This document shows positions 9,706 to 18,663 of a DNA stretch of 64,000 bases, one piece after another. Location of the stretch: positions 62,001-126,000 of the forward strand of contig LCZK01000003.1 in assembly GCA_001025035.1 (NCBI GenBank). Reading direction: 5' to 3'. The notes below the pieces were generated by a model. It was given only the letters and a program-made list of their open reading frames with translations, searched no databases and was not told the origin of the DNA. A program made the translations under genes and the position numbers. Each line of letters opens with the position of its first letter. Position 1 is the first letter of the stretch. The DNA comes from Actinobacteria bacterium IMCC26207 (lineage in GTDB: Bacteria; Actinomycetota; Acidimicrobiia; Acidimicrobiales; Microtrichaceae).

Positions 9706-11237
9706 AGGTCTCGCGTCTGGTTCTGATCACTGTCGTCCTGCTTGGCATTGTGGGTTTGACAGCATTCTGGGGCGGAAGCCCCGCCGTCCCTGTGGATGGT
9801 TCGATCGATGAGATCATCCCCGAGTCAGGTTCTGCACAAACCTTGTCCTCAACTTGGTATTGCGCAGCTGGCGGCCTTGGCGAGTCGGCAGCCTCCACCC
9901 ATGAGGTCTTGTTAGCGAACCCTTCCAAAGAGGTTGTTCCAGTCCGGTTGACGGCTTACAACGCTCAGGGTCTAGTGGGGGAGCCAAAGACAATTGCTTC
10001 AGTTGCCCAGCAGGTCACCCCCGTGGATGTGAACGCGGTTTTTGGCGGGAGCGAACTCTCGGTGATGGCCGAGTTCGATTCTGGAGCACTCGCAGTTCAG
10101 CATCGCATCACGACGGCAACCTCGGCAGATTCGGTTCCCTGCTCCACGACCTCGTCTGAGAGATGGTTCTTTCCTGCGCAGACCTCCGTACTGGGATCCT
10201 CGGCACTGCTTGTGCTGTTCAATCCCTTTTCTGCAGATGCCGGTGTCGACATCACTGCAGCAGTCGTAGATGGATTGCGTTCCCCCAAGGAGTGGGCGGG
10301 AATTGTTGTTCCTGCAGGAACCTCCCGGGTTATAGATCTTGGACAGTACGTGCAGCGACGTGATCAGTTCTCAGTGGCCGTCCGACTCCGAAACGGCAAT
10401 CTCATAGCTGAGTCAGCCCAGAGCTTTGACATAGCTGCAGCTGGTGACGCGCCCGCCGAACGCGGCCTGCGCCTGCAACTTGGCGTTCCCGAGGCTCGCT
10501 CTGGCTGGACCTTTGCGGGTGGCTTTAAAGGGTCTGGGGTGAAAGAAGAACTCGTGGTGTACAACCCCGGCAGGCGGGTTGCCTCAGTGATTATTCAGGT
10601 CACGCCCTATGGCGGCGCAAGCGATCCTCCTGAGCCGTTCGAGTTGTCTGTGCCAGCCAAGCGATTCTTGGTTCTTGACCTAAGCGCCGAACAGAGGATT
10701 CCCGACACGGGCTTTCACTCCCTACGCGTCGAGACTTCAGCGAAAACCCCCGTGGTGGCCGCTCGTACCACCCAACTTTTCGGACCGCCTACAGCTGCGG
10801 CCGAGCCTGCTGCTGGCTCTGCTGCTGGCACTGCAGCTGCTGGCACTGCAGCGGGAACTCGTCCGAATGAGACGCTCGGCGTGGCTATCGGCACTGCAAC
10901 CCCTGTGTACGCACGGCGCTGGATCATGCCAGCAGTGCGCACTGGTCCGGAGCAGCAGCCGATGGTCTTCATTCACAATCCCACTGCCGGCATCGTCACG
11001 GTGGATCTGCGCGCCCTAACGGGCCAGGCTGCACCCATCGAGATCGCAACTGCTCTCGAGGTGGCAGCCGGAGACAGCCTGTATGTCCCCCTTGCGGTTC
11101 AACAACTCACTGGAGTGGCTGACTGGGTGGTCAGTCTCAGGGCAAGTGATTCTGTTGCTGTGGAACAGTTGCAGACCTTCGCCACACAAAATGATCTCTC
11201 CTTTGGCTCTGCTGTTCCGGTGCTCGCCAACCGCTGA
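9702..11237 (+). CDS. DUF5719-like membrane-anchored exported protein
   Basis: A 511-residue protein with an N-terminal signal-anchor (RLVLITVVLLGIVGLTAFWG, residues 5-24) and a long extracytoplasmic beta-rich region. The segment STWYCAAGGLGE followed by repeated units ending in VLLANPS, LVLFNPF, LVVYNPG and MVFIHNP suggests several similar beta-domains. This pattern matches DUF5719, a family of unknown function found beside GT2 membrane transferases in actinobacteria. An Ala/Gly/Thr-rich stretch near residues 365-388 is encoded by short GCTGCTGGC-type repeats. It overlaps the glycosyltransferase by ATGA and probably works with it at the cell surface. Confidence 0.75.
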   Translation: MKVSRLVLITVVLLGIVGLTAFWGGSPAVPVDGSIDEIIPESGSAQTLSSTWYCAAGGLGESAASTHEVLLANPSKEVVPVRLTAYNAQGLVGEPKTIASVAQQVTPVDVNAVFGGSELSVMAEFDSGALAVQHRITTATSADSVPCSTTSSERWFFPAQTSVLGSSALLVLFNPFSADAGVDITAAVVDGLRSPKEWAGIVVPAGTSRVIDLGQYVQRRDQFSVAVRLRNGNLIAESAQSFDIAAAGDAPAERGLRLQLGVPEARSGWTFAGGFKGSGVKEELVVYNPGRRVASVIIQVTPYGGASDPPEPFELSVPAKRFLVLDLSAEQRIPDTGFHSLRVETSAKTPVVAARTTQLFGPPTAAAEPAAGSAAGTAAAGTAAGTRPNETLGVAIGTATPVYARRWIMPAVRTGPEQQPMVFIHNPTAGIVTVDLRALTGQAAPIEIATALEVAAGDSLYVPLAVQQLTGVADWVVSLRASDSVAVEQLQTFATQNDLSFGSAVPVLANR

Positions 11238-11723
11238 TTGTCCAGACCATGTCTGCTGCGGCACAATCTGTTGGTGGATCGCTTGTTGCCAGCTGTATTA
11301 CTTGCAGCTTTTATCATCGGTGTGGCCCTGCTGCTGCAGCGCAAAAAGTCGGCAACCCCAACTGATGCCATCACTGAGCACCGGGCGCCAACTCATTTAG
11401 AGCGTTCGCAGTTTGATGCCCCCGAGCGTCCTTGGCTGGTAGCAGTCTTTACTGCATCCTCGTGTACTACCTGCGCCGAGGTCTGGGCCAAGGCCGCCGT
11501 CCTTGAGTCCGCCGAGGTAGCAGTCCAACAGGTTGAACTGAGCGAATCAGGAGACCTGCACGCGCAGTATGGAATCACAGCTGTGCCGATTGTTGCCCTC
11601 GCAGACGCGGATGGGGCCGTGCAGTCTTCGTTTCTTGGCCCCGTGTCTGCCACACACCTGTGGGCGGGCTTGGCGGAACTACGCAACCCGGGCAGCGTCC
11701 CGCCCGGCTGCACCGACCACTAA
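11238..11723 (+). CDS. Membrane-anchored thioredoxin-like protein
   Basis: One N-terminal transmembrane helix (LLPAVLLAAFIIGVALLLQ) is followed by a thioredoxin fold with the redox motif SSCTTCAEVW (CxxC) and the cis-Pro segment YGITAVPIVALADADG. The active site would face outside the membrane, suggesting disulfide reduction or exchange on exported proteins. Translation appears to start at a TTG immediately after the DUF5719 stop, with a GTG at 11274 as alternative. It is the third gene of the GT2-DUF5719 operon and ends tail-to-tail with ftsH. Confidence 0.8.
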   Translation: MSRPCLLRHNLLVDRLLPAVLLAAFIIGVALLLQRKKSATPTDAITEHRAPTHLERSQFDAPERPWLVAVFTASSCTTCAEVWAKAAVLESAEVAVQQVELSESGDLHAQYGITAVPIVALADADGAVQSSFLGPVSATHLWAGLAELRNPGSVPPGCTDH

Positions 11724-11758
11724 GGCCAAACGGGGCTAGCTAGAACGTTCTGGGCTAG

Positions 11759-13891
11759 TTACGCCGTTTCTGGTCCAACAGCACCTGGGTTCTGAAACCC
11801 AGTTGGCGGTGCAGGATGCGGTGCCGGTGCAGGATGCGGTGCAGAGGGTGCCGGGGATGCCGATGGTGTGGGCGAGGGCACTGGCGCTGAGGGGGCAGCC
11901 GAAACTGCACCACTGACAGGGCTCTGGTTCTGGTCAGCACTCAAGTGCGCTGGGATTGGCGGGGGAGTAGTCGCTGACGGTGCAGTCGCAATCGGCGGGG
12001 CTGGAGCCACCGCTGAGGCCTCTGTTGAGCCATTCATGGACAGAGTGATCAATCGGTTCACTTCGTGGCCAGAAATGGTCTCCTGCTCTAGAAGCCCCCG
12101 AGCTATCAGGTCGAGCGCGTGGCGATGCTCTGTCATCAAATCAGTGCAGCGCTCTTCGCCCTCGCGAAGCATTCGTTCCACCTCATCATCAATCAGGCGA
12201 GACGTATCTTCTGAGAACTCGCGCTGTTGGCCAAAGTCCTCGCCAAGAAACACTGGCGCTGAACCGCCCCAGGCTCGTGGCCCCACACGGTCGCTCATGC
12301 CGAACTCAGTCACCATGCGGCGAGCCCGCTCGGTAGAAACTTGCAGATCGTTGCTTGCTCCAGTGGAGCGGTGGTTGAAGACGAGTTTCTCTGCAACGCG
12401 GCCACCCATGGCAACCACAATCGACTCTTCTAGATATTCGCGAGAGTAAGAGTGGCGTTCTTCCTCCGGCAACTGCTGAGTGACTCCTAGAGCCATGCCC
12501 CGAGGGAGGATGGTCACCTTGTGGACAGGGTCTGCGTTGGGAAGCAAAGCTGCGCAGAGTGCGTGCCCGGCCTCGTGGTAGGCAGTGATTTCCTTCTCGC
12601 TGTCAGACAGCACCATTGACTCGCGACGCTGGCCCATCAGGACCCGGTCTCGGGCATCTTCAAAGTCATGCATCTCTACAATTTTTGCCCCACGGCGAAC
12701 TGCAGTTAGGGCTGACTCGTTGACCAAGTTGGCCAAGTCGGCGCCCGACATGCCCGGGGTTCCGCGAGCAACAAGCGCCAAGTCAACTGAATCGCTCAAC
12801 TTCTTGTGCTTAACGTGTACTTCAAGGATTGCCCTGCGGTCGTCAAGTTCTGGCAGGGGCACCACAACTTGTCGATCAAAGCGTCCGGGGCGAAGTAGCG
12901 CAGAATCCAAAATGTCTGGACGGTTGGTTGCGGCAATCATGACCACACCGTCGGTTCCTTCAAACCCGTCCATCTCGGAGAGCATCTGATTGAGGGTCTG
13001 CTCGCGCTCGTCGTGGCCACCGCCCATTCCCGCTCCGCGCTTGCGTCCGACTGAGTCAATCTCGTCAATAAAGATGATGGCTCGACCGTGCTTACGGGCA
13101 GACTCAAACAGGTCTCGCACTCGCGATGCTCCAACGCCGACAAACATCTCCATAAAGTCTGAACCGGAAACTGATAGGAAGGGCACGCCTGCCTCGCCAG
13201 CAACAGCACGAGCAATGAGCGTCTTCCCTGTTCCTGGAGGGCCGACAAGCAGAACGCCCTTGGGAATGCGTGCACCAATCTCTAGGAATCGCTCGGGTTC
13301 TTGCAAGAAGTCCACAACTTCACGGATCTCACGCTTTACCCCTTCATAGCCAGCAACATCGGCAAACAGTGTGGCGGGCCGTTCTGTGGAATACGTCTTA
13401 GCGCGACTGCGTCCAATGGACATGATGCCGCCCATTTGCCCCTGAGCACGACGCTGCATCCAGACAAAGAATCCAATGATCAAGAGGATTGGAAGCATCA
13501 GGGGGATGATCTGCATCAAGAATCCGGCAGTTGGAGTGTCGAACTCCACGGCTACGTCTTTTTCGTCCATGAGAATCAGCAGTTCCGGTGGCGGGTCGGT
13601 TGGACCAGTCGTGGTAAAGGTCTCGCCACTCTTCATCTCGCCGGTGACGGTTGCATCCACGTTGTTCCAGGTCACACTCTTGACGTTTCCGTCTTGGATC
13701 TCTTGTGTGAACTTGGTATACGGGATGGGCTCGGTCTTCTTCGAGGACAGCTGTAATGCGCTGATGACGACCAGGCCGACAACGAGCACGAGTACCCAAA
13801 CCAGCCATGAAGGAAGGTTGTTGGTGCGTCCAGTTGAACCTCCGGAACCGCCAGACCCCGATGGTGAAGTTTTATTTTGCTCAGCAGGCAT
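11759..13891 (-). CDS. ftsH: ATP-dependent zinc metalloprotease FtsH
   Basis: Membrane AAA+ protease that extracts and degrades membrane and short-lived proteins. A first transmembrane helix at about 28-48, an extracytoplasmic domain and a second helix near 125-145 precede the AAA module: GPPGTGKT (Walker A), IIFIDEID (Walker B), the pore-loop FVGVGA, and the SRH region [20 protein letters not shown]. The peptidase site is HEAGH near residue 440. The C-terminal about 80 residues are Pro/Ala/Ser-rich and low complexity, longer than in most homologues. At 710 residues it is slightly long because of this tail. The upstream region is shared with the divergent DUF3499 gene. Confidence 0.97.
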   Translation of the reverse strand: MPAEQNKTSPSGSGGSGGSTGRTNNLPSWLVWVLVLVVGLVVISALQLSSKKTEPIPYTKFTQEIQDGNVKSVTWNNVDATVTGEMKSGETFTTTGPTDPPPELLILMDEKDVAVEFDTPTAGFLMQIIPLMLPILLIIGFFVWMQRRAQGQMGGIMSIGRSRAKTYSTERPATLFADVAGYEGVKREIREVVDFLQEPERFLEIGARIPKGVLLVGPPGTGKTLIARAVAGEAGVPFLSVSGSDFMEMFVGVGASRVRDLFESARKHGRAIIFIDEIDSVGRKRGAGMGGGHDEREQTLNQMLSEMDGFEGTDGVVMIAATNRPDILDSALLRPGRFDRQVVVPLPELDDRRAILEVHVKHKKLSDSVDLALVARGTPGMSGADLANLVNESALTAVRRGAKIVEMHDFEDARDRVLMGQRRESMVLSDSEKEITAYHEAGHALCAALLPNADPVHKVTILPRGMALGVTQQLPEEERHSYSREYLEESIVVAMGGRVAEKLVFNHRSTGASNDLQVSTERARRMVTEFGMSDRVGPRAWGGSAPVFLGEDFGQQREFSEDTSRLIDDEVERMLREGEERCTDLMTEHRHALDLIARGLLEQETISGHEVNRLITLSMNGSTEASAVAPAPPIATAPSATTPPPIPAHLSADQNQSPVSGAVSAAPSAPVPSPTPSASPAPSAPHPAPAPHPAPPTGFQNPGAVGPETA
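11803..11840. repeat. Short direct repeats in the ftsH 3' end
   Basis: The sequence around 11803-11840 contains GGTGCAGGATGCGGTGC twice in succession. It encodes the His/Pro/Ala repeats of the FtsH C-terminal tail ([11 protein letters not shown] on the minus strand). Such tracts can expand or contract by slippage. Confidence 0.7.
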
Positions 13892-13961
13892 ACCCCTAGC
13901 CTAGAAGGAGTTGAGACGTTCTCCCTAGCGTGATTCGAAAGACTCTGAGAATGCTCTGCTG

Positions 13962-13996
13962 TTTTGGTAATTGTTTTGGTAATTGTTTTGGTCAAT
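13962..13996. repeat. 12-bp tandem repeat in the ftsH/DUF3499 intergenic region
   Basis: TTTTGGTAATTG at 13962-13973 and 13974-13985, followed by a third partial copy TTTTGGTCAAT at 13986-13996. The tract is much more AT-rich than its surroundings and lies in the space shared by ftsH (minus) and the DUF3499 gene (plus). It could be an operator array or part of a promoter; nothing in the sequence proves either. Confidence 0.85.
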
Positions 13997-14048
13997 ACTG
14001 CTCAAGCATCCGCAGTTTTCAGCGCTCGCAGCAGTACCTTCTGCCTTC

Positions 14049-14336
14049 GTGAGCCGGAGCTGCGCCAAACCAACTTGTTCCCGTCGAGCCGTTGCGACGA
14101 TGTCCTACGCCTATGCCGAAGGGGTTGTGTGGTTAGAACCACTTCGACCGGAGTCCCATCCCATGGTTCACGATCTGTGTGCACAACACGCCGCCAACGT
14201 TCGTGTGCCGCAGGGTTGGGAACTGCGCGATGAGTTTGAAGCGGCTGAGGTCACGGATCAGGTTGCGGCCGTCACTTCCTCTCAAGCGTTTTCAGAGTAT
14301 CGAGGTCCTGAGCAACTCGATTTGATCGGCGCCTGA
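14049..14336 (+). CDS. DUF3499 family protein
   Basis: A 95-residue protein matching the actinobacterial DUF3499 family (mycobacterial relative Rv3258c). Seen: SRSCAKPTCSRRAVATMSYAY at the N-terminus, PHD-like ESHPMVHDLCAQHAANV, and PQGWEL. The Cys and His residues (CxxxxC and CxxH) suggest a small zinc-binding fold. The GTG at 14049 gives the family N-terminus; the reading extends further upstream but that part is not family-like. Function unknown. In mycobacteria the gene lies between whiB2-region genes and manB; here manB is 6 kb downstream with membrane transferases between. Confidence 0.85.
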   Translation: MSRSCAKPTCSRRAVATMSYAYAEGVVWLEPLRPESHPMVHDLCAQHAANVRVPQGWELRDEFEAAEVTDQVAAVTSSQAFSEYRGPEQLDLIGA

Positions 14337-14382
14337 GTCAGGTATCCTCCGCATCCATGCAGCGAGAAGCCAGCAGGGTGTT

Positions 14383-15120
14383 GTGATCGAGTTCAACCAA
14401 AACGACCTGCCCGTGCCGGAAGAGGACCTTCGCTGGGGACTTGGTGATGTCGCTATTGGCATATTCGCCAGCCTGTTTCTCTCTGTGCTCATCGGGGGAA
14501 CGATCATGGCCTTGGCAGGCTGGGGTTCGTCTGCGGATACCCCCATTTGGGGTCTTGCGCTGCTGCAAATTCCGCTCTGGGCTGGCTACCTAGGAGCGGT
14601 TGTCTTTGCTGGGTCCAAAGGCCGAGGAGTCATTACGGACTTCGGGCTGCGAATGCGCGCCCTTGATGCCCCACTTGGCCTAGCGCTCGGTGTTTTCTGT
14701 CAACTCCTGGTGTTGCCGCTTCTGTACGCTCCCATTTTCTTTCTGACGGGCAGTGACAAAGAAGCGCTGTCGCGGCCTGCGGAACAACTTGCGGAAGGAA
14801 CTGATGGCACCTTTAGTTGGCTGCTTTTTGCTCTGCTTGTAGGAATCTTGGCCCCAGTCGTTGAGGAACTGTTCTACCGCGGGCTTCTTCTGAAAGCCCT
14901 TGAGAAGCGCCGAATGCCCGTCTGGGTAGCTGTTCTTGTGAGCTCAATCATCTTTGCTGGCATGCACATGCAGACTCTGCAATTTCCTGGTCTGCTGCTC
15001 GTTGGTCTCATGGCAGGAACCCTTGCTGCTCTAACTGGCCGCTTGGGGCCATCCATCTGGCTGCATATTGGCTTCAACATGACAACCGTTGTGGCGCTGT
15101 TCATGGCCATGCGCTCATAA
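14383..15120 (+). CDS. CPBP (Abi/CAAX-type) intramembrane metalloprotease
   Basis: A 245-residue multi-pass membrane protein. The diagnostic motifs are EELFYRGLLLKALEKR (EExxxR, about residues 162-177), FAGMHM in the next helix, and HIGFNMT near the C-terminus, which supply the glutamate and histidine metal ligands of CPBP proteases. Around six to eight hydrophobic segments are present. Substrates are unknown; bacterial members process membrane proteins or confer peptide immunity. GTG start at 14383, 46 bases after the DUF3499 gene, so cotranscription is likely. Confidence 0.88.
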   Translation: MIEFNQNDLPVPEEDLRWGLGDVAIGIFASLFLSVLIGGTIMALAGWGSSADTPIWGLALLQIPLWAGYLGAVVFAGSKGRGVITDFGLRMRALDAPLGLALGVFCQLLVLPLLYAPIFFLTGSDKEALSRPAEQLAEGTDGTFSWLLFALLVGILAPVVEELFYRGLLLKALEKRRMPVWVAVLVSSIIFAGMHMQTLQFPGLLLVGLMAGTLAALTGRLGPSIWLHIGFNMTTVVALFMAMRS

Positions 15121-15258
15121 AATGTTGCGGAACTGCTCAACAACGAGTTGCAACTGCCGAATGGTGAAGAGTCCGTAACGAGATGTCCGGATGGGTTCCT
15201 AGGCCTACTGAGTAAGAACCTAGGTGACTGACTCGATGTAACTGCTGGGAGCACCCGA

Positions 15259-15453
15259 ATGAGCACTACCGAATGCAATCACGAACAAGTTGAAATCGCC
15301 TTGACCATTGATGGAGCCAAGCTCTTCATGAAGTCCTGCTCGATCTGTGACGTCCGAAGCTGGCGCCGAGATGGTGAAGCAGTTGGACTTGATGGACTCC
15401 TGCACGACATCAGCGAGGTACCGACCCGCTATCGGCGTACCCTGTCCGCCTAA
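15259..15453 (+). CDS. Small Cys/His protein, possible zinc finger, function unknown
   Basis: A 64-residue ORF with a good ribosome-binding site (GGGAG seven bases before the ATG). It contains a CNH pair near residue 6 and SCSICDVRSW (CxxC) near 27-30, which could bind one zinc ion. No family recognised. It lies alone between the CPBP protease and the large membrane protein, in the same direction as both. Coding potential is supported by the ribosome-binding site and cysteine pattern, not by homology. Confidence 0.55.
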   Translation: MSTTECNHEQVEIALTIDGAKLFMKSCSICDVRSWRRDGEAVGLDGLLHDISEVPTRYRRTLSA

Positions 15454-15555
15454 GTGTGTCTCGGCCTGCTCGCTGTAGCGGCAGGTTCTGAGAAGCCTGT
15501 AGGAATCTCGTGCCGGCTGTCACAGCCCGGTACTCAGTTCGTGTCAGGATGAGTT

Positions 15556-18500
15556 ATGGATGAGATGCCCGAAGCCGGGTCAGAACCGGTCGGTGGGGAA
15601 GCTAATGCTGACTCCGAAATGACGGACAACCCCTCAGAAGAAGTGTTCTCGGATGTCATGATCGAAACTGATCCAGCAGGAGGGGCTGAACCCTCTATTG
15701 ATATCGATGATCCAGAGAACTCTGGGGCGAACCTAGCTAAATGGGTCTCATGGGGGATTGTCGCAACATGTTGCGCGATCGTTTTTATCTCGGTTGATCC
15801 GCTGTTGATCTTTCAAAACACCACTGCCACCGGCGGCGATATGGGTGCCCACGTCTGGGGGCCTCGGTTTCTCGCTGATCACCTGCTGCCTCAGTTCCGT
15901 GTGTCGGGCTGGACACAGGACTGGTATGCAGGATTTCCCGCATACGTCTTTTATATGGTTGTGCCCTCGCTGTTCGTGCTGTGGCTCTCCTATGGCCCGC
16001 CAATCTGGCTGAGTCCTATCCTGCTGGCGCTTCTGGCTTTCGGCGTGTGGAAGCTGAAGCCGCGTCTACCCGATGCATGGATGCGAACTGCCATGTGGAT
16101 CGCAACCGTATTCATTGCTGTTCTGCTCGTGCCGATTCCCTACAACATTGCGTTCAAGTTGGTCACGATTTCTGGCATGGTCACGCTTCCCCTAGCGGCC
16201 TACTGCCTAGCCAAAGCGGCTCGAGTGCCGTTCCCGGGACCGCCGCTGGTTGCTATGGCCACGCTTGGGTTTATCTACGACAAGGGATTCACCATCCTTG
16301 GCGGAAACGGTGCGTCGACTCTCGCCGGGGAATTCGCGTTCTCGGTGTCGCTGACCCTTGCAGTGCTCTACCTGGCAGTGATCTTCAAGGGCGTTCGAAC
16401 GGGCCGCGACCGTGCTCTCGGGGCCACCTTGTTGGCTTTGACGATTCTTTGTCACTTGATCCCTGCCATTTTCGCGGGGATCGCAACGATTCTTATCCTG
16501 TTGTTCCTTCGTCGAGAAGACCGCACGCCATGGTGGGATGCCAACCGGGTGGGCCGCTGGGTAGCCGGAGTGCTTGTCGGACTCACGCTCTTCACCCTGA
16601 TCTCAGATGCCAACCTTGTAGGTCTCAATCAACTCCGTGAGTTGCCAGGAGCCTCAGTTTGGTTTCCTTCGCAATGGTGGTTTCCTGGCATAGCCACCTT
16701 TGCTGCACTTGCACTCTTCACTGGCTTTGAGCCGCGAGTGCTTCCATGGTTGAAGCAGCGACGAGCCTGGATCCCTGCCGGAATTGCAGTAGTCCTGGCA
16801 GGGTTGATGGTTATTCGCTGGTCTAGCTGGTGGGCCCTTGCACTTGTTCTGCTTGCTCTCGCCCTTGCTTTCTTCGCCGGGATCGACACACGACTAGGCA
16901 AGTGGATTCTCTTAGTCGGACCTGTGGGCGGTCTGTTGACGGGGTTCTGGTCGCTGCCATTCTTGGGCAACAGCGCCTACATGAATGACATGGGCTGGGA
17001 GAAGTACACCAAGTACTCCGATTACCTCTTGGCCGTGCCAGAGCTTGATTCGGGGGGCATGCCTTACCGGAATCTGGTATTCGCCCTAGCTGGTCTTGGA
17101 CTGCTGCTAGCGCTCATTCAACGGGTTCGCTTCGGATGGTTTTTGGGCCTGACGATCCTCGTTCTTGCATGGACGTTCCGGTACTTCCCTCAGTACCGGC
17201 TCTGGAATGCAAGGCTGCTCCCATTTTACTATTTGGCGTTCTACTTGCTTGCAGGCCTTGCGCTAGCCCTGATTATCCGGTCGATTTCGCTGGCTGTTCA
17301 GGACATGACACATCGTCGAGAAGAGCCAGTCATGGTTGCTGTGATTGGCACCTCCGTGGTCGTTGTGATCTTCATCTTCGGTCTGCTTGGAGCCTTTCGG
17401 GTGCTGCCAGGTGGTGCGCTCGTGGCCGACCCCGATCGTCCTACGGCCACGGTGTACCGCTGGAGCGGAATTAATTTTCAAACCGCAATCGTCAATGATT
17501 GGGCAAGATGGAACTACGCGGGACTTGAAGGCAAAGACGCGTACCCCGAGTTCATCGGAATCATGAACATGATGGAGGATGTCTCCGCTGAAAATGGCTG
17601 CGGTAGGGCATTTTGGGAATACGACAGCGGACTGAATCGTCATGGAACAACCATGGCGCTCATGCTCTTGCCGTATTACACCGATGGCTGCGTGGGGTCG
17701 ATGGAGGGGCTCTATTTCGAGGCATCCTCGACCACCCCGTTCCATTTCTTGACCCAATCCGAACTCTCTACTGCCCCTTCGCGGGCGCAACGAGAGCTCC
17801 CGTATAACAGCTTCAACATTCAAGAGGGTGTGTCGCACCTGCAGCTACTCGGAGTCAAGTACTACATGGCCACGACTGCATCAGCTATCGAGGCGGCAAA
17901 AACAGAATCTCGACTCAGCCAAGTTGCAAACGAGACCTTCACGTATTCAGACACAGCCGGCACTCCACAAACGACCAATTGGGCAGTCTTCGAAGTGGCC
18001 GATTCAGAGCTTGTGGTACCGCTCGAGAATGACCCTGTTGTGGTGACCGATGCCGATGATCACATCGACGGCTGGGTGTACTCAAAGGAGCGGTTGCCGC
18101 CTACGGAGGCGCAGATTGCAACAAGCATTCAGGGATCGAAAACCGCAGGGCCAGCTGTGACGTGGTTCAACGATCCAACAAAGTGGGATGTCCTCTTAGC
18201 AACTTCGGGTCCCGAGGACTGGCCGCGGGCGACCGCAGCGGATGCCTCTTCTGAGAAACAGCCGAATCCTCCCAGCAAAGTCAGCAACATTGTCACGACT
18301 CAGGATTCGATTGAGTTCGACGTAGACAAAGTTGGCGTGCCGGTGCTCGTCAAGATTTCGTACTTCCCGAATTGGCATGCAAGTGGTGCAGAAGGCCCGT
18401 ACCGAGTTAGCCCGAATTTCATGGTCGTGGTACCTACTGAGAAGCACGTGTCCATGGGTTACGGGTACAGCAAGTACGACATCCTCGGATGGCTTGCAAC

Positions 18501-18612
18501 CATTATTGGGTTGGTAGGCCTTGGTGGTCTTGCCGTACTCGACCATGGTCGAAGGCTCCGAGACGAGGGTGAACCAAGTCAGGAATCCAGCCTCCTCTCA
18601 GCGGAGCCATGA
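15556..18612 (+). CDS. Large integral membrane protein, probable GT-C-like / PTPS-related (PF10131) family
   Basis: A 1018-residue protein: an acidic N-terminal tail (1-55), then some 13 to 14 transmembrane segments to about residue 625, an extracytoplasmic domain (about 635-985) and a last helix near 985-1005. Just after the first helix lies GGDMGAHVWGPRFL, whose acidic residue in the first outer loop is typical of GT-C glycosyltransferases, and YAGFPAYVFYMVVPSL follows. This layout matches the membrane family labelled 6-pyruvoyl-tetrahydropterin synthase-related, which is not a pterin enzyme. It is followed 52 bases later by the GtrA-GT2 fusion, which could make its polyprenyl-phosphate sugar donor. 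Exact activity unknown. Confidence 0.75.
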   Translation: MDEMPEAGSEPVGGEANADSEMTDNPSEEVFSDVMIETDPAGGAEPSIDIDDPENSGANLAKWVSWGIVATCCAIVFISVDPLLIFQNTTATGGDMGAHVWGPRFLADHLLPQFRVSGWTQDWYAGFPAYVFYMVVPSLFVLWLSYGPPIWLSPILLALLAFGVWKLKPRLPDAWMRTAMWIATVFIAVLLVPIPYNIAFKLVTISGMVTLPLAAYCLAKAARVPFPGPPLVAMATLGFIYDKGFTILGGNGASTLAGEFAFSVSLTLAVLYLAVIFKGVRTGRDRALGATLLALTILCHLIPAIFAGIATILILLFLRREDRTPWWDANRVGRWVAGVLVGLTLFTLISDANLVGLNQLRELPGASVWFPSQWWFPGIATFAALALFTGFEPRVLPWLKQRRAWIPAGIAVVLAGLMVIRWSSWWALALVLLALALAFFAGIDTRLGKWILLVGPVGGLLTGFWSLPFLGNSAYMNDMGWEKYTKYSDYLLAVPELDSGGMPYRNLVFALAGLGLLLALIQRVRFGWFLGLTILVLAWTFRYFPQYRLWNARLLPFYYLAFYLLAGLALALIIRSISLAVQDMTHRREEPVMVAVIGTSVVVVIFIFGLLGAFRVLPGGALVADPDRPTATVYRWSGINFQTAIVNDWARWNYAGLEGKDAYPEFIGIMNMMEDVSAENGCGRAFWEYDSGLNRHGTTMALMLLPYYTDGCVGSMEGLYFEASSTTPFHFLTQSELSTAPSRAQRELPYNSFNIQEGVSHLQLLGVKYYMATTASAIEAAKTESRLSQVANETFTYSDTAGTPQTTNWAVFEVADSELVVPLENDPVVVTDADDHIDGWVYSKERLPPTEAQIATSIQGSKTAGPAVTWFNDPTKWDVLLATSGPEDWPRATAADASSEKQPNPPSKVSNIVTTQDSIEFDVDKVGVPVLVKISYFPNWHASGAEGPYRVSPNFMVVVPTEKHVSMGYGYSKYDILGWLATIIGLVGLGGLAVLDHGRRLRDEGEPSQESSLLSAEP

Positions 18613-18663
18613 CCCTCATATGACCCACGCGACATCAGTGTCACCGACCTAAGGCGAATCAGG

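Noticed and set aside
10800..10855. Short GCTGCTGGC-type repeats as a mobile or CRISPR-like array
   Set aside because: They encode an Ala/Gly/Thr linker within the DUF5719 gene and are simple low-complexity coding sequence.
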